A stretch of 64,000 nucleotides of DNA from JAGOEF01 sp964511665 (lineage in GTDB: Bacteria > Bacteroidota > Bacteroidia > Bacteroidales > ML635J-15). The DNA lies in the NCBI GenBank assembly GCA_964511665.1, contig CAZEHA010000006.1:1-64000 (forward strand). The letters run 5' to 3'. Shown piece after piece: positions 16,266 through 26,092 of the stretch; position 1 is the stretch's first letter; each line of letters starts with the position of its first letter. The notes below the pieces were generated by a model, which did not search any database, had not been told where the DNA came from, and worked only from the letters and a program-made list of their open reading frames with translations. A program made the translations under genes and the position numbers.

Positions 16266-17795
16266 ATGTTTCACGAAAACGATATTGAACAATTTAACAC
16301 TATTGGAATCGGTGTTCACGAGGTCGAAAGCCAGATAGCCATGTTACGCCGCGGTACTCAATTTGTCGATTTGTATGCCCCTGCAACTGTACACAAGGGA
16401 ATTATCGTAGTGAATGATGAATTCGACAATTATGTTGCGCACTACAACAAATGGCTTCCCGAAACCGATGTGTTGTGCTTTGTTCCCGCGTCGGGAGCTG
16501 CAAGCCGCATGTTTAAACGCATTATGGAAACGCTCGGGGTGCCTGCAGGTTCCGAAAACGATTTTCGCACTATGATGGCCGACACCAATTTCTATTCGGT
16601 TGGCAATACCTTAAGTAATATCAATGCCTTCGCATTTTCGCGAAACTTGGCCGGTATTTTGGGCGAAAAATATCCCATTTCGGTAAGTCACAATAATTAT
16701 CAACAATTGTTGCATGCCATGGTAGGCAATCAGGGCCTCAATTATGCCAAGCTTCCAAAAGGGCTGATTTTGTTTCATCAATATGGCCACGAAGTAAGAA
16801 CCGCATTTGCCGATCATGTGTGCGAAATATTGCTGTATGCTGTTGCCGGAAAAAATACACCGCGATTGCATTTTACTGTTTCGCCCGAACATCTCGATGC
16901 ATTCAAAATATTGGTGGGCGAAATAAATCAAAATGTCGGCAACCGAAAAATCGAAATCAGTTTCTCGATGCAGTTGCCCAAAACCGATACCGTAGCTATC
17001 GATTCCGAAGAACAACCATTCAGAAACCCCGATGGTAGTTTATTGTTCCGTCCCGGAGGTCATGGAGCATTAATCGAAAATCTGCAACAACTCGATGCCG
17101 ATATTATTTTCATTAAGAACATCGATAATATCGCCAACGAATGGCTACAACCCGTGTGCGCAATTCACAAAAAGCTGTTGGGTGGTTTGTTGCTACAGGT
17201 GCGCGATACCATTTTTAATTTCTTGCACAAAACCGAAAACAGGCTGGCCTCTGATGCTGAACTCGATGGTATTTATGAATATGCCACAGCTACTTTAGGC
17301 TTAGATATTGCCGAAATACCTGACAATGCTATGGAGGCCACCCGGCTGTTTCGCAAAATACTGAACAGACCCATACGGGTATGCGGAATGGTGAAGAATA
17401 CGGGAGAACCCGGTGGCGGCCCGTTTTGGGTTCGAAATAATATCGGACAGATTAGCCTGCAAATAGTAGAAAAAGCTCAGGTTGACATGAACAATGATGC
17501 TCAGGCACAAATATTCTCTCAGTCAACGCATTTCAATCCGGTTGATTTGGCTTGCATAACGAGAAACTATAAGGGCGAGAAATTCAATCTGATCGATTTT
17601 CGCGACAACAATACATGCTTTGTGGCTCAAAAAACACACATGGGCAAGCCATTGTCGGCACTCGAGTTACCCGGTTTATGGAATGGAGCCATGGCACATT
17701 GGATAACTTTGTTTGCCGAGGTACCCGTTGAAACATTTAATCCTGTGAAGGAAATAAACGACTTGCTTCGCAGCGGACATCAACCCAAACAATAA
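16266..17795 (+). CDS. DUF4301 family protein
   Basis: 509 residues, soluble, no signal peptide. The sequence follows the DUF4301 pattern known mainly from Bacteroidota: an N-terminal region with CFVPASGAASRMFK (about residues 74-87), a segment resembling the glycine-rich loop of nucleotide-sugar pyrophosphorylases, and a middle FRPGGHGALIENL (about 261-273) of the kind seen in UDP-sugar pyrophosphorylase-like enzymes. A nucleotidyltransferase activity is therefore plausible but is inference. The C-terminal third includes GEPGGGPFWV and a zinc-free THFNPVDLAC motif. It is followed after 10 bases by a symporter gene, so both are likely in one transcript. Confidence 0.85.
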   Translation: MFHENDIEQFNTIGIGVHEVESQIAMLRRGTQFVDLYAPATVHKGIIVVNDEFDNYVAHYNKWLPETDVLCFVPASGAASRMFKRIMETLGVPAGSENDFRTMMADTNFYSVGNTLSNINAFAFSRNLAGILGEKYPISVSHNNYQQLLHAMVGNQGLNYAKLPKGLILFHQYGHEVRTAFADHVCEILLYAVAGKNTPRLHFTVSPEHLDAFKILVGEINQNVGNRKIEISFSMQLPKTDTVAIDSEEQPFRNPDGSLLFRPGGHGALIENLQQLDADIIFIKNIDNIANEWLQPVCAIHKKLLGGLLLQVRDTIFNFLHKTENRLASDAELDGIYEYATATLGLDIAEIPDNAMEATRLFRKILNRPIRVCGMVKNTGEPGGGPFWVRNNIGQISLQIVEKAQVDMNNDAQAQIFSQSTHFNPVDLACITRNYKGEKFNLIDFRDNNTCFVAQKTHMGKPLSALELPGLWNGAMAHWITLFAEVPVETFNPVKEINDLLRSGHQPKQ

Positions 17796-17805
17796 GCGTA
17801 GAAAG

Positions 17806-19101
17806 ATGAAAAATAATAAAAGAAAAATACCGCTTTTTGTTTGGATTTTAACGGGCTTATTGCTTGGTGTTGCCTGTGGATTGGTTCTTGTGCATTTTGG
17901 GCTGCATCACTTTAGCACCGATTATATCAAACCCTGGGGTACCATTTTTATTAAACTGCTGAAACTGATTGCCATTCCGCTGATTCTCTTTTCTCTTATT
18001 AAAGGTGTTTCCGATCTGAAAGATGTAAGTCGGCTTACCGGAATGGGGCTCAAAACCATAGGTATATATCTGCTCACAACCATGTTTGCTATATGTCTCG
18101 GCCTGGTTTTGGTCAATCTAATACAGCCGGGCAAAAGTTTCAGTAGTAGTAGTGCTATTGCTCTACAACAGCAGTATGCCGACAATGTAGCCGAGAAACA
18201 GCATTTGGCCGATAAAACTGCCGATAGTGGTCCGTTGCAGTTTGTGGTTGATATCGTTCCCGATAATTTTGGAGCAGCCATTTCCGATAATTCGATGATG
18301 CTTCAGGTGATTTTCTTAGCATTGTTGATAGGAATTGCCATGGTGCTGTTACCCGACGAAAAAACAAAACCGCTTAAAAACGTGATTGATTCCATGAATG
18401 ATGTAATTCTCAAAATAATCGACATCATAATGAAAACAGCTCCTGTTGGCGTTTTTGCACTTATGGCTTCGGTTATTACCGATTTGGCAGGCAATTCGGT
18501 ATCGGAATCTGCCGGTTTGTTTTCGTCGCTGCTCATGTATTTCATGGTGGTGCTTATCGGTTTGTTTTTGTTGCTGATGTTGTATCCGTTTCTTGCCCGT
18601 GTTTTCACCGGAATTGGTTTTTTTCGGTTTGTGAAAGGGGTTTTTCCCGCCCAATTGCTGGCTTTCAGTACAAGCAGTTCTGCGGCTACCTTACCGGCTA
18701 CTAAAAAATGTGTCGAAGAAAATCTGGGAGTAGACGATGAGGTAAGCAGTTTTGTGTTGCCGCTGGGCGCTACATTAAATATGGACGGAACAGCTCTATA
18801 TCAGGCCGTAGCTGCTGTGTTTATTGCACAGGTCTATGGCATTGAACTTACTCTGATGGCTCAGCTTAGCATTGTGTTAACGGCAACCTTGGCCTCGATA
18901 GGTGCAGCAGCAGTGCCGGGTGCCGGAATTATTATTCTTGCCATAATCCTCAATTCAATACATGTACCGGTCGAAGGAATCGCTTTGATTTTTGCGGTTG
19001 ACCGACCACTCGATATGATACGAACCACAGTAAATATAACCGGCGACAGTTTCATCGCAAAACTCATGGCAAAGTACTACGGAAATCGCAATAAAGCATA
19101 A
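17806..19101 (+). CDS. Dicarboxylate/amino acid:cation symporter (DAACS family)
   Basis: 431 residues. Secondary transporter of the GltP/GltPh type, moving glutamate, aspartate or C4-dicarboxylates with Na+ or H+ into the cytoplasm. It has the two re-entrant hairpins: the serine-rich HP1 motif STSSSAATLPATKK and the second-half motif NMDGTALYQA (metal and substrate site), followed by the HP2 motif AVPGAGII and the transmembrane 8 segment with VDRPLDMIRTTVNITGD. The Arg in the last motif usually coordinates an acidic side-chain substrate. A hydrophilic loop of about 60 residues lies between early membrane segments (VAEKQHLADKTADSG). It follows the DUF4301 gene by 10 bases. Confidence 0.94.
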   Translation: MKNNKRKIPLFVWILTGLLLGVACGLVLVHFGLHHFSTDYIKPWGTIFIKLLKLIAIPLILFSLIKGVSDLKDVSRLTGMGLKTIGIYLLTTMFAICLGLVLVNLIQPGKSFSSSSAIALQQQYADNVAEKQHLADKTADSGPLQFVVDIVPDNFGAAISDNSMMLQVIFLALLIGIAMVLLPDEKTKPLKNVIDSMNDVILKIIDIIMKTAPVGVFALMASVITDLAGNSVSESAGLFSSLLMYFMVVLIGLFLLLMLYPFLARVFTGIGFFRFVKGVFPAQLLAFSTSSSAATLPATKKCVEENLGVDDEVSSFVLPLGATLNMDGTALYQAVAAVFIAQVYGIELTLMAQLSIVLTATLASIGAAAVPGAGIIILAIILNSIHVPVEGIALIFAVDRPLDMIRTTVNITGDSFIAKLMAKYYGNRNKA

Positions 19102-19179
19102 GGGGGTCGCATTTTTATTGAGAACATTTCTTGCATTTATTGATGAAATAATCTAACATTGCACTATTGATGTCAAACT

Positions 19180-19446
19180 ATGCCACTGAAACAGGTAGTG
19201 CGATTGGCGGTGTATTCGAAAACCGAATACAATTATCTGCTCGAAGTTCTCGACGATGCTACTGATATTCCTGCATGCTTCGAGCAATGGCTCGAATTGC
19301 ACAAGGCCGAAAAACAGGCTATCTACAATAGGTCGTGCAAGATTAAGGAAATAAAAATTGATGTTGATGAATTGATTGAATACTGTGAACTTCGTAAATT
19401 GAAAATTGATGCAAAAGCGATAATTCAATTTGTGAAGAATTATTAA
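19180..19446 (+). CDS. Small hypothetical protein
   Basis: 88 residues, soluble, no signal peptide. The N-terminal 20 residues are predicted strand-like (QVVRLAVYSKTEY) and the rest mainly helical with mixed charge. No family recognised. The start ATG is preceded by an AT-rich stretch; the next gene begins 42 bases downstream on the same strand. It is retained as a gene because its codon usage resembles that of neighbours and no larger frame competes on this strand. Confidence 0.55.
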   Translation: MPLKQVVRLAVYSKTEYNYLLEVLDDATDIPACFEQWLELHKAEKQAIYNRSCKIKEIKIDVDELIEYCELRKLKIDAKAIIQFVKNY

Positions 19447-19488
19447 GAAGAACAAATATTGAGAACTAATAACTAAATAATCTGAAAA

Positions 19489-20025
19489 ATGAAAAACTGT
19501 AAAAACCTTATTTTTCTGCTGTTTGCAGTTTCTATGCTTATGGCTTGTGGCGGTAATTCCAACAGCAATAAATCGGATGTTGCAATGGAAAAAATCGATT
19601 TGAGTGAATATAAAATACCTCTTGTTATCGATGCGCCCGAAGGTGCTGTGGTAAAGGAATCGATTGCCATGACGATGTTTTCGGGATTCGGACTTTTGGC
19701 ATACGAAATTAAAAAAGACAATTTTATCATCGAAGTTTCGATGCTTGAGAACGACTCCACCCAACTTGTAGCAACATTGGTAGAACGGGAGAAAGAAAAT
19801 ACAAAATCAAACGAAAATTTCGATTCTTTTGTTTCGGAAGACGTTAACGGGTTTATTTATAAAACCGTAAGCGATGGCAACGATGACTATAATTTCTATT
19901 ATGCCAAACCCGTAGGCACACATATTGTAGAATTTAGGAATGGCTTTCGTTTATCGTATTTCACCCTCGATGAAGTGAAATTACATTACGAATCGGCGAA
20001 GAAAGCAAGCGAAAAGACCCTGTAA
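19489..20025 (+). CDS. Putative lipoprotein
   Basis: 178 residues. The signal peptide ends in LMACGG with the acylated Cys near residue 20, followed by a short Ser/Asn linker (NSNSNKSD) typical of exported lipoproteins. The rest is a compact alpha/beta domain without recognised motifs. It stands at the end of a plus-strand run and converges with mscL. Confidence 0.75.
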   Translation: MKNCKNLIFLLFAVSMLMACGGNSNSNKSDVAMEKIDLSEYKIPLVIDAPEGAVVKESIAMTMFSGFGLLAYEIKKDNFIIEVSMLENDSTQLVATLVEREKENTKSNENFDSFVSEDVNGFIYKTVSDGNDDYNFYYAKPVGTHIVEFRNGFRLSYFTLDEVKLHYESAKKASEKTL

Positions 20026-20135
20026 TGGTATATAAACCAATTACTTACCTTTTTCGAAATATCTAAAGCGGTAAGCATTTGAATGAGTTACCCTAATTGA
20101 AAATTGCATGTCAACTGCAAATTTTGAACACCATA

Positions 20136-20534
20136 TTATTTCTTCAACAAATCTCTGATTTCGGTGAGCAGTTTTTGTTCCGCACTGGGTTCGGGAGGAG
20201 GAGCAGGGGCTGCTTCTTGTTTTCTTTTTGCTTTATTCATGAATCGTATCATCATAAATATTACAAAGGCAATAATGAGAAAATCGATTACAACCTGAAT
20301 AAAGTTACCGTAATTCAGTGTTACAGCCGGCACATCGCCTACAGCCTCCTTAATCACAATACTCAGGTCTTTAAAATCGACGCCACCCAGCAGATAGCCT
20401 ATTGGGGGCATTAAAATATCGTTTACCATCGACGACACAATTTTGCCAAATGCGGCGCCAATTATGATACCCACCGCCATGTCGATTACATTGCCACGCA
20501 TGGCAAAAGCTTTGAATTCTTTTACTATTCCCAT
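20136..20534 (-). CDS. mscL: Large-conductance mechanosensitive channel MscL
   Basis: 132 residues. Pentameric inner-membrane safety valve that opens under hypo-osmotic shock. The amphipathic N-terminal helix (MGIVKEFKAFAMRGN) leads into TM1 with the pore motif VIDMAVGIIIGAAFGKIV. Then come the periplasmic loop and TM2 (about 68-95), and the cytoplasmic tail with the charged helix EQKLLTEIRDLL. Length is normal. The DUF3078 gene ends or starts close by: its coding region begins upstream and its stop is 19 bases before mscL, so the two are probably co-transcribed. Confidence 0.96.
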   Translation of the reverse strand: MGIVKEFKAFAMRGNVIDMAVGIIIGAAFGKIVSSMVNDILMPPIGYLLGGVDFKDLSIVIKEAVGDVPAVTLNYGNFIQVVIDFLIIAFVIFMMIRFMNKAKRKQEAAPAPPPEPSAEQKLLTEIRDLLKK

Positions 20535-20553
20535 GTTTTTAAATTTGTATTAA

Positions 20554-21531
20554 TTAAAACTTGTACGAAAAGCCTATTCCCAAAATTTCTTTGAATTGAG
20601 CTCGTGGTCCACCCGGTCCATCGGCTGCATCAATCACGCCATCGTTGTTCCGGTCAACCTTAATGATAATGTCGTCGTCGTATATCAATTGGGTTGTTAT
20701 GGTAGCTGCAATATATTTGTTTATCTTGAAACTGAAAATGTTTTCCCAGTTTACGTCGATATTTTGTGGGTTGTTCAGGTAATTAGAGAACAAGTCTAAT
20801 TTACTTAGCACCGAAACACTTTTGTCTTTAAAGAAAGTTTGCTTGTAAACAATTTTCAGGTAGCCTCCAAATTCACTTCGCATTTTTTGCCCCGGTGTTA
20901 CCATCACAGCTCCATCGAAAACAGCGGGAGTTACTCCAAACGAACCTACATTAGCCAGGTCGTTGTCGAGCACAAAAGTGGTTTTTGAGGTGAACGGTGC
21001 AATAAACGCAGTGAGAATGGGAGAGGGCTTAAAGTCCATACCAATGGCTCCAATAAGATAAGCCGGTGCCATAAGCTTCGATATTGCCACAGTTTCGTCA
21101 GGGTAGTTGTAGCCGTTAGTCATTTGTGTTCTAAAATTCAGTATAGCAGCATAATACCATTGCTCCGAAGCTTTTTGGCCATATTTCGACGATAAATCTA
21201 TTTTGTCGTCTGTCTTAATAAAACTGCTGTTTTTACCCTGTCGTAAAAGGCCGTAACCAATATCCAGCATATTATCCCAGCTTGAGTTCTTCTTGTGATA
21301 GTTGGCAAAAACACTTACCAGACCGTTTACCCCCAGCGAGTTTTGCCCCCCTGCAGCCCAATTCACAAACGACGACTGCGACAAATTAAGCGTAATTACA
21401 CCTCCTGTCTTCCATCCTTCAGCACTATCGATGGTAACAGTTCTTAACTTTTTTTCACCATCGGTAACCTGAGACAACACAACACCATGTAATGCAAGCA
21501 TGGCAACGAATAAGTAAAATAATTTCTTCAT
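20554..21531 (-). CDS. DUF3078 family outer-membrane-type protein
   Basis: 325 residues with a signal peptide (cleavage near VLSQ at 18-21). The DUF3078 signature appears soon after: WKTGGVITLNLSQSSFVNWAAGGQNS, with alternating hydrophobic residues characteristic of a beta-barrel, and the protein ends in aromatic Phe (GFSYKF), the usual barrel-terminal signal. A short acidic DRNNDGVIDAADG motif near the end resembles an EF-hand-like calcium loop. Function is unknown; the family is a Bacteroidota outer-membrane group. Confidence 0.88.
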   Translation of the reverse strand: MKKLFYLFVAMLALHGVVLSQVTDGEKKLRTVTIDSAEGWKTGGVITLNLSQSSFVNWAAGGQNSLGVNGLVSVFANYHKKNSSWDNMLDIGYGLLRQGKNSSFIKTDDKIDLSSKYGQKASEQWYYAAILNFRTQMTNGYNYPDETVAISKLMAPAYLIGAIGMDFKPSPILTAFIAPFTSKTTFVLDNDLANVGSFGVTPAVFDGAVMVTPGQKMRSEFGGYLKIVYKQTFFKDKSVSVLSKLDLFSNYLNNPQNIDVNWENIFSFKINKYIAATITTQLIYDDDIIIKVDRNNDGVIDAADGPGGPRAQFKEILGIGFSYKF

Positions 21532-21644
21532 GCTCTTTTCAATTTTATAGTTAGAATATTAGTTTAATACTAACAAAATTAACAAACAAAGAGGATTCTT
21601 GTTCAAATTTTACCGATACACTTATTTTTCCTATGAATCAGGGT

Positions 21645-21947
21645 CTAAATTGCACGTATTTTAACTCCACAATTCGGACAAAACTTACCCACATCCCGCC
21701 CCATCCATTTCTTACAGGCAGGGCATTTTAAAACGCTTACTAATCGTGGGAGTGCCAGCGCAGCTAAAAAGGTACATGCCAACAGATAAAATAATATCCC
21801 TGTGCTGCCCGGAGTGAAAATTATGTAGAATGCAGGTAGCCCAAGCAGTAATAACACCAATACCATCAAAAAAATGATAGCAGGAATTTTCACACGCTTT
21901 AATTGGTGTTTATATATTTCGGTGTAATCGGCAACTTGCTGTTCCAT
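21645..21947 (-). CDS. Small membrane protein with C-terminal zinc ribbon
   Basis: 100 residues from the ATG at 21947. The frame stays open further upstream but that would run through the tRNA gene at 22019-22091, so the internal ATG is chosen. Two adjacent membrane segments (about residues 22-65) are followed by a zinc ribbon: CPACKKWMG and CPNCG, four cysteines in two CxxC pairs. Function unknown. The tRNA-Pro gene is about 70 bases upstream and may be co-transcribed. Confidence 0.75.
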   Translation of the reverse strand: MEQQVADYTEIYKHQLKRVKIPAIIFLMVLVLLLLGLPAFYIIFTPGSTGILFYLLACTFLAALALPRLVSVLKCPACKKWMGRDVGKFCPNCGVKIRAI

Positions 21948-22018
21948 AATTATATGCTGTGTGATTTTTGTTGTAACACAAATTCGCCTTACGCGAAAAA
22001 ACATGGCTCTAAAAACAG

Positions 22019-22091
22019 TCGGGGTGAGAAGACTCGAACTTCCGGCCTCTACGTCCCGAACGTAGCGCGCTACCAACTGCGCCACACCCCG
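22019..22091 (-). tRNA. tRNA-Pro (anticodon CGG)
   Basis: 73 bases on the minus strand without an encoded CCA. The seven-base acceptor stem CGGGGTG pairs with CACCCCG at 22020-22026, and position 22019 gives an A discriminator. The anticodon stem CTACG/CGTAG encloses the loop TTCGGGA, so the anticodon is CGG and it reads CCG codons. The D-arm contains GCGCAGTTGGTAGCGC and the T-loop TTCGAGT. All arms fold normally. Confidence 0.96.
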
Positions 22092-22431
22092 ATAGTGCAA
22101 GGTAAATAAGCAATCCGACTTGTTATTGTCGCCGGAAAATTCCTATTCAACATATAAATATAACATGACAAAGAACATCGAAAAAAGATGTGCAAAAATA
22201 GCATTTTTACTTTCAGGTGCATCAATTCGTGAAATATTTTTATTTAATACCCTATGTGCCTTTGGAATAATCTGCTGACTTGCAAATAGCCATTATTATA
22301 AAAGACTTGGGTCAATGTTTTTTAATAGATGTAATGGTTTGCAAGCACTTTGCTCGCTGTGTAATAAACAAATCTAATAATTCATATGTTTACACTAATA
22401 TTACAGAATACTTACGCATCAACGAGGTTTT
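22092..22431. other. 340-bp intergenic gap between divergent tRNA and epimerase genes
   Basis: AT-rich. It must hold the tRNA promoter (minus strand) and a promoter for the epimerase gene (plus strand), but I see no fully convincing TAnnTTTG element with a well-spaced partner. No gene, RNA or repeat identified. Confidence 0.5.
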
Positions 22432-23340
22432 ATGAAGATATTGGTAACAGGGGCAACAGGAAATACAGCACAAAAACTAATTGCACAATTATCAACCGAT
22501 GCATTGCATAGCATTGTTGCTGTGAGCAGGACTCAAATTGCCGGTAGCCATGTAATCGGGCTTACATGGCAGGATATCGATAATGGTAACATCGAAGGGC
22601 TGAAGAATATCGATGTGGTGATACATCTCGCCGGACAAAGCATTGCCTCGGTATCATGGAATAGACGAGGACGTAACACCATTGTAGAATCGCGAGTAAA
22701 CACAGCCCAAAAGTTGTTCAATGCTTTTCAATCGCTAAAAGCATTTCCACCGTTGTATATCAGCGCATCAGCAGTAGGTTATTATGGCATTTCTACCGAT
22801 TCAGCCCATGTTGACGAAAGCCACCCCGCCGGTAGCGACTTTCTGGCCGGGGTATGTGTGCAATGGGAGCAGGTGGCTGATGCATTCAAAGCACAGGGCA
22901 GCAGAGTTGTGATAATGCGTCTTGGAACAATTTTGTCGCATGATGCAGGCATATTTAGCGTATTCCATAAGTTATCGAAATTTCGAATGCTTGCCGTAAT
23001 GGGATCGGGGAAACAGTATTTGCCTTGGATTCACGAATCTGACGTGTTGGCTTTTCTTAATCGAGCCTTGGTTAATCAATCATTTACAGGAACTTATAAT
23101 TTGGTTTCTCCGCATTTGATTACGCAACACGATTTTATTCGTACCCTTTTACGCTTGACGAATCGAAAAAGCTTTATGCCCCGAATACCACAGGCATTGC
23201 TTCGCCTGTTTCTGGGCGAAAAAAGCATAATTATTACACATGGTCTTCCGGTAGTGCCCTGTGCACTGATAGAATCGGGCAGCGAATTTTTGTTCCCCGA
23301 AATCAAAGCAGCTATGGCTTCGCTGTTGTACCAGAATTGA
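22432..23340 (+). CDS. TIGR01777 family (SDR-type) epimerase-like protein
   Basis: 302 residues. Extended short-chain dehydrogenase/reductase related to E. coli YfcH. The N-terminal NAD(P)-binding loop is VTGATGNTAQK (residues 4-14), a slightly altered GxxGxxG. Downstream are VVIHLAGQSI, SWNRRGRN, the ISASAVGYYG active-site region containing Ser and Tyr, and MRLGTILSHDAG, all typical of TIGR01777. The C-terminal DUF1731 domain is represented by PRIPQALLRLFLGE. Substrate unknown for the family; cytoplasmic oxidoreductase or epimerase. Confidence 0.9.
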   Translation: MKILVTGATGNTAQKLIAQLSTDALHSIVAVSRTQIAGSHVIGLTWQDIDNGNIEGLKNIDVVIHLAGQSIASVSWNRRGRNTIVESRVNTAQKLFNAFQSLKAFPPLYISASAVGYYGISTDSAHVDESHPAGSDFLAGVCVQWEQVADAFKAQGSRVVIMRLGTILSHDAGIFSVFHKLSKFRMLAVMGSGKQYLPWIHESDVLAFLNRALVNQSFTGTYNLVSPHLITQHDFIRTLLRLTNRKSFMPRIPQALLRLFLGEKSIIITHGLPVVPCALIESGSEFLFPEIKAAMASLLYQN

Positions 23341-23440
23341 TTCTTTTTTTTTGTTGAAAAACAAAATTCAGATGATGTAGTTTTAGTGCATATTTTTTTT
23401 AATTTTAGGGTCGGTAAATAAATTTATCCGAACCTGTTGT

Positions 23441-26092
23441 ATGTTGAAGAAACAACATTTATTGCCGCAAAGCGAACCTACGGAATCAACAGAATTTGAT
23501 ACCACCCTAAGGGCATTGATATTAGCCAATGCCGACATTGCATTTGTAATCGATAGAAATGGGCAGTTTATAGAATGCTATAGCGAAAAGCCCAAAATGC
23601 TATATGTACCGGTTGAGCAACTGTTAGGTAAAAGCATATCTCTTTTACTTCCTGATTATGTATCGCAGTTAACTTTCGATAAACTAAAAAAAGTTTTCGA
23701 AACCGGTGATACAGAGTCGTATGTTTATTATTTAGGCGATCAGCCCTATCGTTCTACCATAGTTAAAATAGATGAAGAAAGAGCCATTGCACTGATTAAG
23801 AACATAGAGGAAGAAACAACGTTGCGGCAAGACCTCGAAAAAACCCGCCGCAATTACCGGCAAATGGTTGAAATGATGCCTCTTGGAGTGATGATTTGCA
23901 GACCTGTTTACGATAGCCAAGGAGTGTGTATCGACCTTGAAGTTTTGTCGGTAAACTCAGGATATAGAACCATAGCCGGAGAAACCGAAATTACCGGAAA
24001 GTTTTTGTGTAATGTTTTTTCGTTGTCGGAAACTGCCTGGCTCAACGACTGCCTTACGTCGGTAAACACCGGAAAAACCGTAATACAAGAAAATTACGAT
24101 CCGTGGATGGATAAATGGTTGTTTCTGACGGCATATCCTATGGGTCCCGATGAATTTATTATGATTCTCACCGACCTGGGAAAAACGTCAGAGCAGCGCT
24201 ATCTCATCCGCAAGAACGAAGAGCGGCATAGTTTTGCTTTAAAAAACTCACATACATTTGTGTGGGAATGGACCCCTGAGTTACAACTGAACTATGTTTC
24301 GGAAAGCGTTACCAGTATTTTGGGTTACAAACGCCGCGAGATACCCAGAAATATCGATATTATTGCTTCTTTTTGCCACCCCGACGACATATGCAAATTG
24401 ACTGAGATACAGCAAAAGTTTACCAAGGCTGAAATCAATTCGTTTTCGGTGCAGTTTCGCCTGAAAAACAAAGCCGGCAAATATGTGTGGTTCGATGTTC
24501 AAGGAAAAGTAGCCGCCTATGATGCGGGCATGCGTCCCAAAAGAGTCATTGGAAGCTGCATCGATATCGATAGAATTAAGAATAATGAGCAGGCTCTGGC
24601 CGAGCGCGAAGCACTGCTTCGTTCTGTATTCGATAAATCACCTATTGGAATTTGTTTGTTCAATAGCTCGGGCGAAATTGTTGCTGCCAATGCTGCTGCC
24701 TACCATTGCATTGGTGTGTCGCATGATAGTAAACTCGAAGGTATAAACCTGTTCGATAACCGTTTGCTCGATGACAACCGCATTGGCTTGTTGAAAAATT
24801 TTTCAGACCTCGATTTTTCGGAATGGACGCGAAACGAAGATTTTATTCCGCTCGGATTAAAAGTGGAACAGCCTCGTAAAATGTTTCTCCGCTACCAGTT
24901 TACACCGCTTATAATTAATGTCGATTGCCCCGAAATGAACAGGATACTGTTGCAAATTACCGATCATACCCTCGAAAAAGAACAGGAGAGATCGATGCTG
25001 TTGTCGAAGAAGTATCACGAAAATGCTATGGAGATTTCGAAATTGGCATTTTGGAGCTACTTCTACGAAGAAAAGGAGTTTAACCGGTCGGCGGAATTTT
25101 TGCGATTGTTTGGCTTAGATAAAGATTTGTCGAGGAGTTTTGTCGAGAGTATTCTTTCTGTTATCGACAGCGACGACGACATGCAAAAAATAATTCAATA
25201 TGTTGATATAATCAGGCAGGGAAAAGCCGATGAGCTTGATGAAATTGAAGTAAAAGTAAAATCTCATAACGAGTACAGATATCTGTTTGCAAAGTCAACA
25301 CCGGTTTTTGCGGCATCCGGCGATTTGTTGGGTGTGTTTGGCGTTATTCAAGATATTACCGGTAGAAAACAACTCGAAATGGAACTGATTGAAGCAAAAA
25401 ACAAAGCTGAAGAAAGCGACAGGCTAAAAACGGCTTTTTTGGCAAACATGAGTCACGAAATAAGAACACCCTTAAATTCTATTGTTGGCTTCTCGGGCTT
25501 GCTGGCTAACGATGTGTTCGATCAGGAAAAAAGAACTGAATTTGTGAAACGCATCGAGTTTAATTGCAACCATTTGCTAAATCTAATCACAGATATTATC
25601 GATTTTGCGAAAATTGAATCGGGCACTATTGTTTTGTCATGCGAAGAAGTGCTTTTGAAAGAATTGCTAATGAGTGTGGCAGAAGCCAATAAACTGAATT
25701 GTCGCGAAACAGTATTGTTTAGAAGCGATTTTTCGGCAATTCCCGAGAACTGCATTATCGAAACCGATCAGGTGAAATTAATACAAATACTAACCAATAT
25801 TTTGAACAATGCGTTTAAGTTTACCGAGAAGGGAAGTGTTGTGTTTTCCGGAGATATCGCTGATGGTATGCTGAAAATTGAAGTACGCGATACCGGTATT
25901 GGTATTTCGGAAATCGACTTGAAACACATTTTCGAAAGATTCTTCCAGTCGAATCACATGAAAACAGGAACCGGACTGGGTCTGGCTATTTGTAAGTCGT
26001 TGGTAATAGCCATGGGAGGAAATATAGGTGTTCAGTCGGAGCTAGGTAAAGGAAGTGTGTTTCATGTATTGTTACCCATAAAAAAACAATAA
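23441..26092 (+). CDS. Multi-PAS sensor histidine kinase, no membrane segment
   Basis: 883 residues, apparently cytoplasmic: no signal peptide or membrane segment. About five PAS-like units occupy residues ~20-640; a clear PAC motif RVIGSCIDIDRIK ends one (about 366-378) and LLGVFGVIQDITGRKQLE ends the last (about 630). The HisKA dimerisation helix has its phospho-acceptor His at residue 672 in FLANMSHEIRTPLN. The HATPase domain has the N-box NILNNAFKF, G1 box DTGIGIS and G2 box GTGLGLAI. There is no receiver domain, and no response regulator gene nearby, so the partner is elsewhere. The stop codon overlaps the start of the next gene by one base. Confidence 0.93.
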   Translation: MLKKQHLLPQSEPTESTEFDTTLRALILANADIAFVIDRNGQFIECYSEKPKMLYVPVEQLLGKSISLLLPDYVSQLTFDKLKKVFETGDTESYVYYLGDQPYRSTIVKIDEERAIALIKNIEEETTLRQDLEKTRRNYRQMVEMMPLGVMICRPVYDSQGVCIDLEVLSVNSGYRTIAGETEITGKFLCNVFSLSETAWLNDCLTSVNTGKTVIQENYDPWMDKWLFLTAYPMGPDEFIMILTDLGKTSEQRYLIRKNEERHSFALKNSHTFVWEWTPELQLNYVSESVTSILGYKRREIPRNIDIIASFCHPDDICKLTEIQQKFTKAEINSFSVQFRLKNKAGKYVWFDVQGKVAAYDAGMRPKRVIGSCIDIDRIKNNEQALAEREALLRSVFDKSPIGICLFNSSGEIVAANAAAYHCIGVSHDSKLEGINLFDNRLLDDNRIGLLKNFSDLDFSEWTRNEDFIPLGLKVEQPRKMFLRYQFTPLIINVDCPEMNRILLQITDHTLEKEQERSMLLSKKYHENAMEISKLAFWSYFYEEKEFNRSAEFLRLFGLDKDLSRSFVESILSVIDSDDDMQKIIQYVDIIRQGKADELDEIEVKVKSHNEYRYLFAKSTPVFAASGDLLGVFGVIQDITGRKQLEMELIEAKNKAEESDRLKTAFLANMSHEIRTPLNSIVGFSGLLANDVFDQEKRTEFVKRIEFNCNHLLNLITDIIDFAKIESGTIVLSCEEVLLKELLMSVAEANKLNCRETVLFRSDFSAIPENCIIETDQVKLIQILTNILNNAFKFTEKGSVVFSGDIADGMLKIEVRDTGIGISEIDLKHIFERFFQSNHMKTGTGLGLAICKSLVIAMGGNIGVQSELGKGSVFHVLLPIKKQ

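Noticed and set aside
19153..19764. 203-codon minus-strand frame antisense to the two small genes at 19180 and 19489
   Set aside because: Phe/Ile/Asn/His-rich, no family signs; the plus-strand lipoprotein has a clear lipobox, so the plus strand is the coding one.
21948..22100. Upstream extension of the zinc-ribbon protein
   Set aside because: It would run through the tRNA-Pro gene; the internal ATG at 21947 is followed by a proper protein start.
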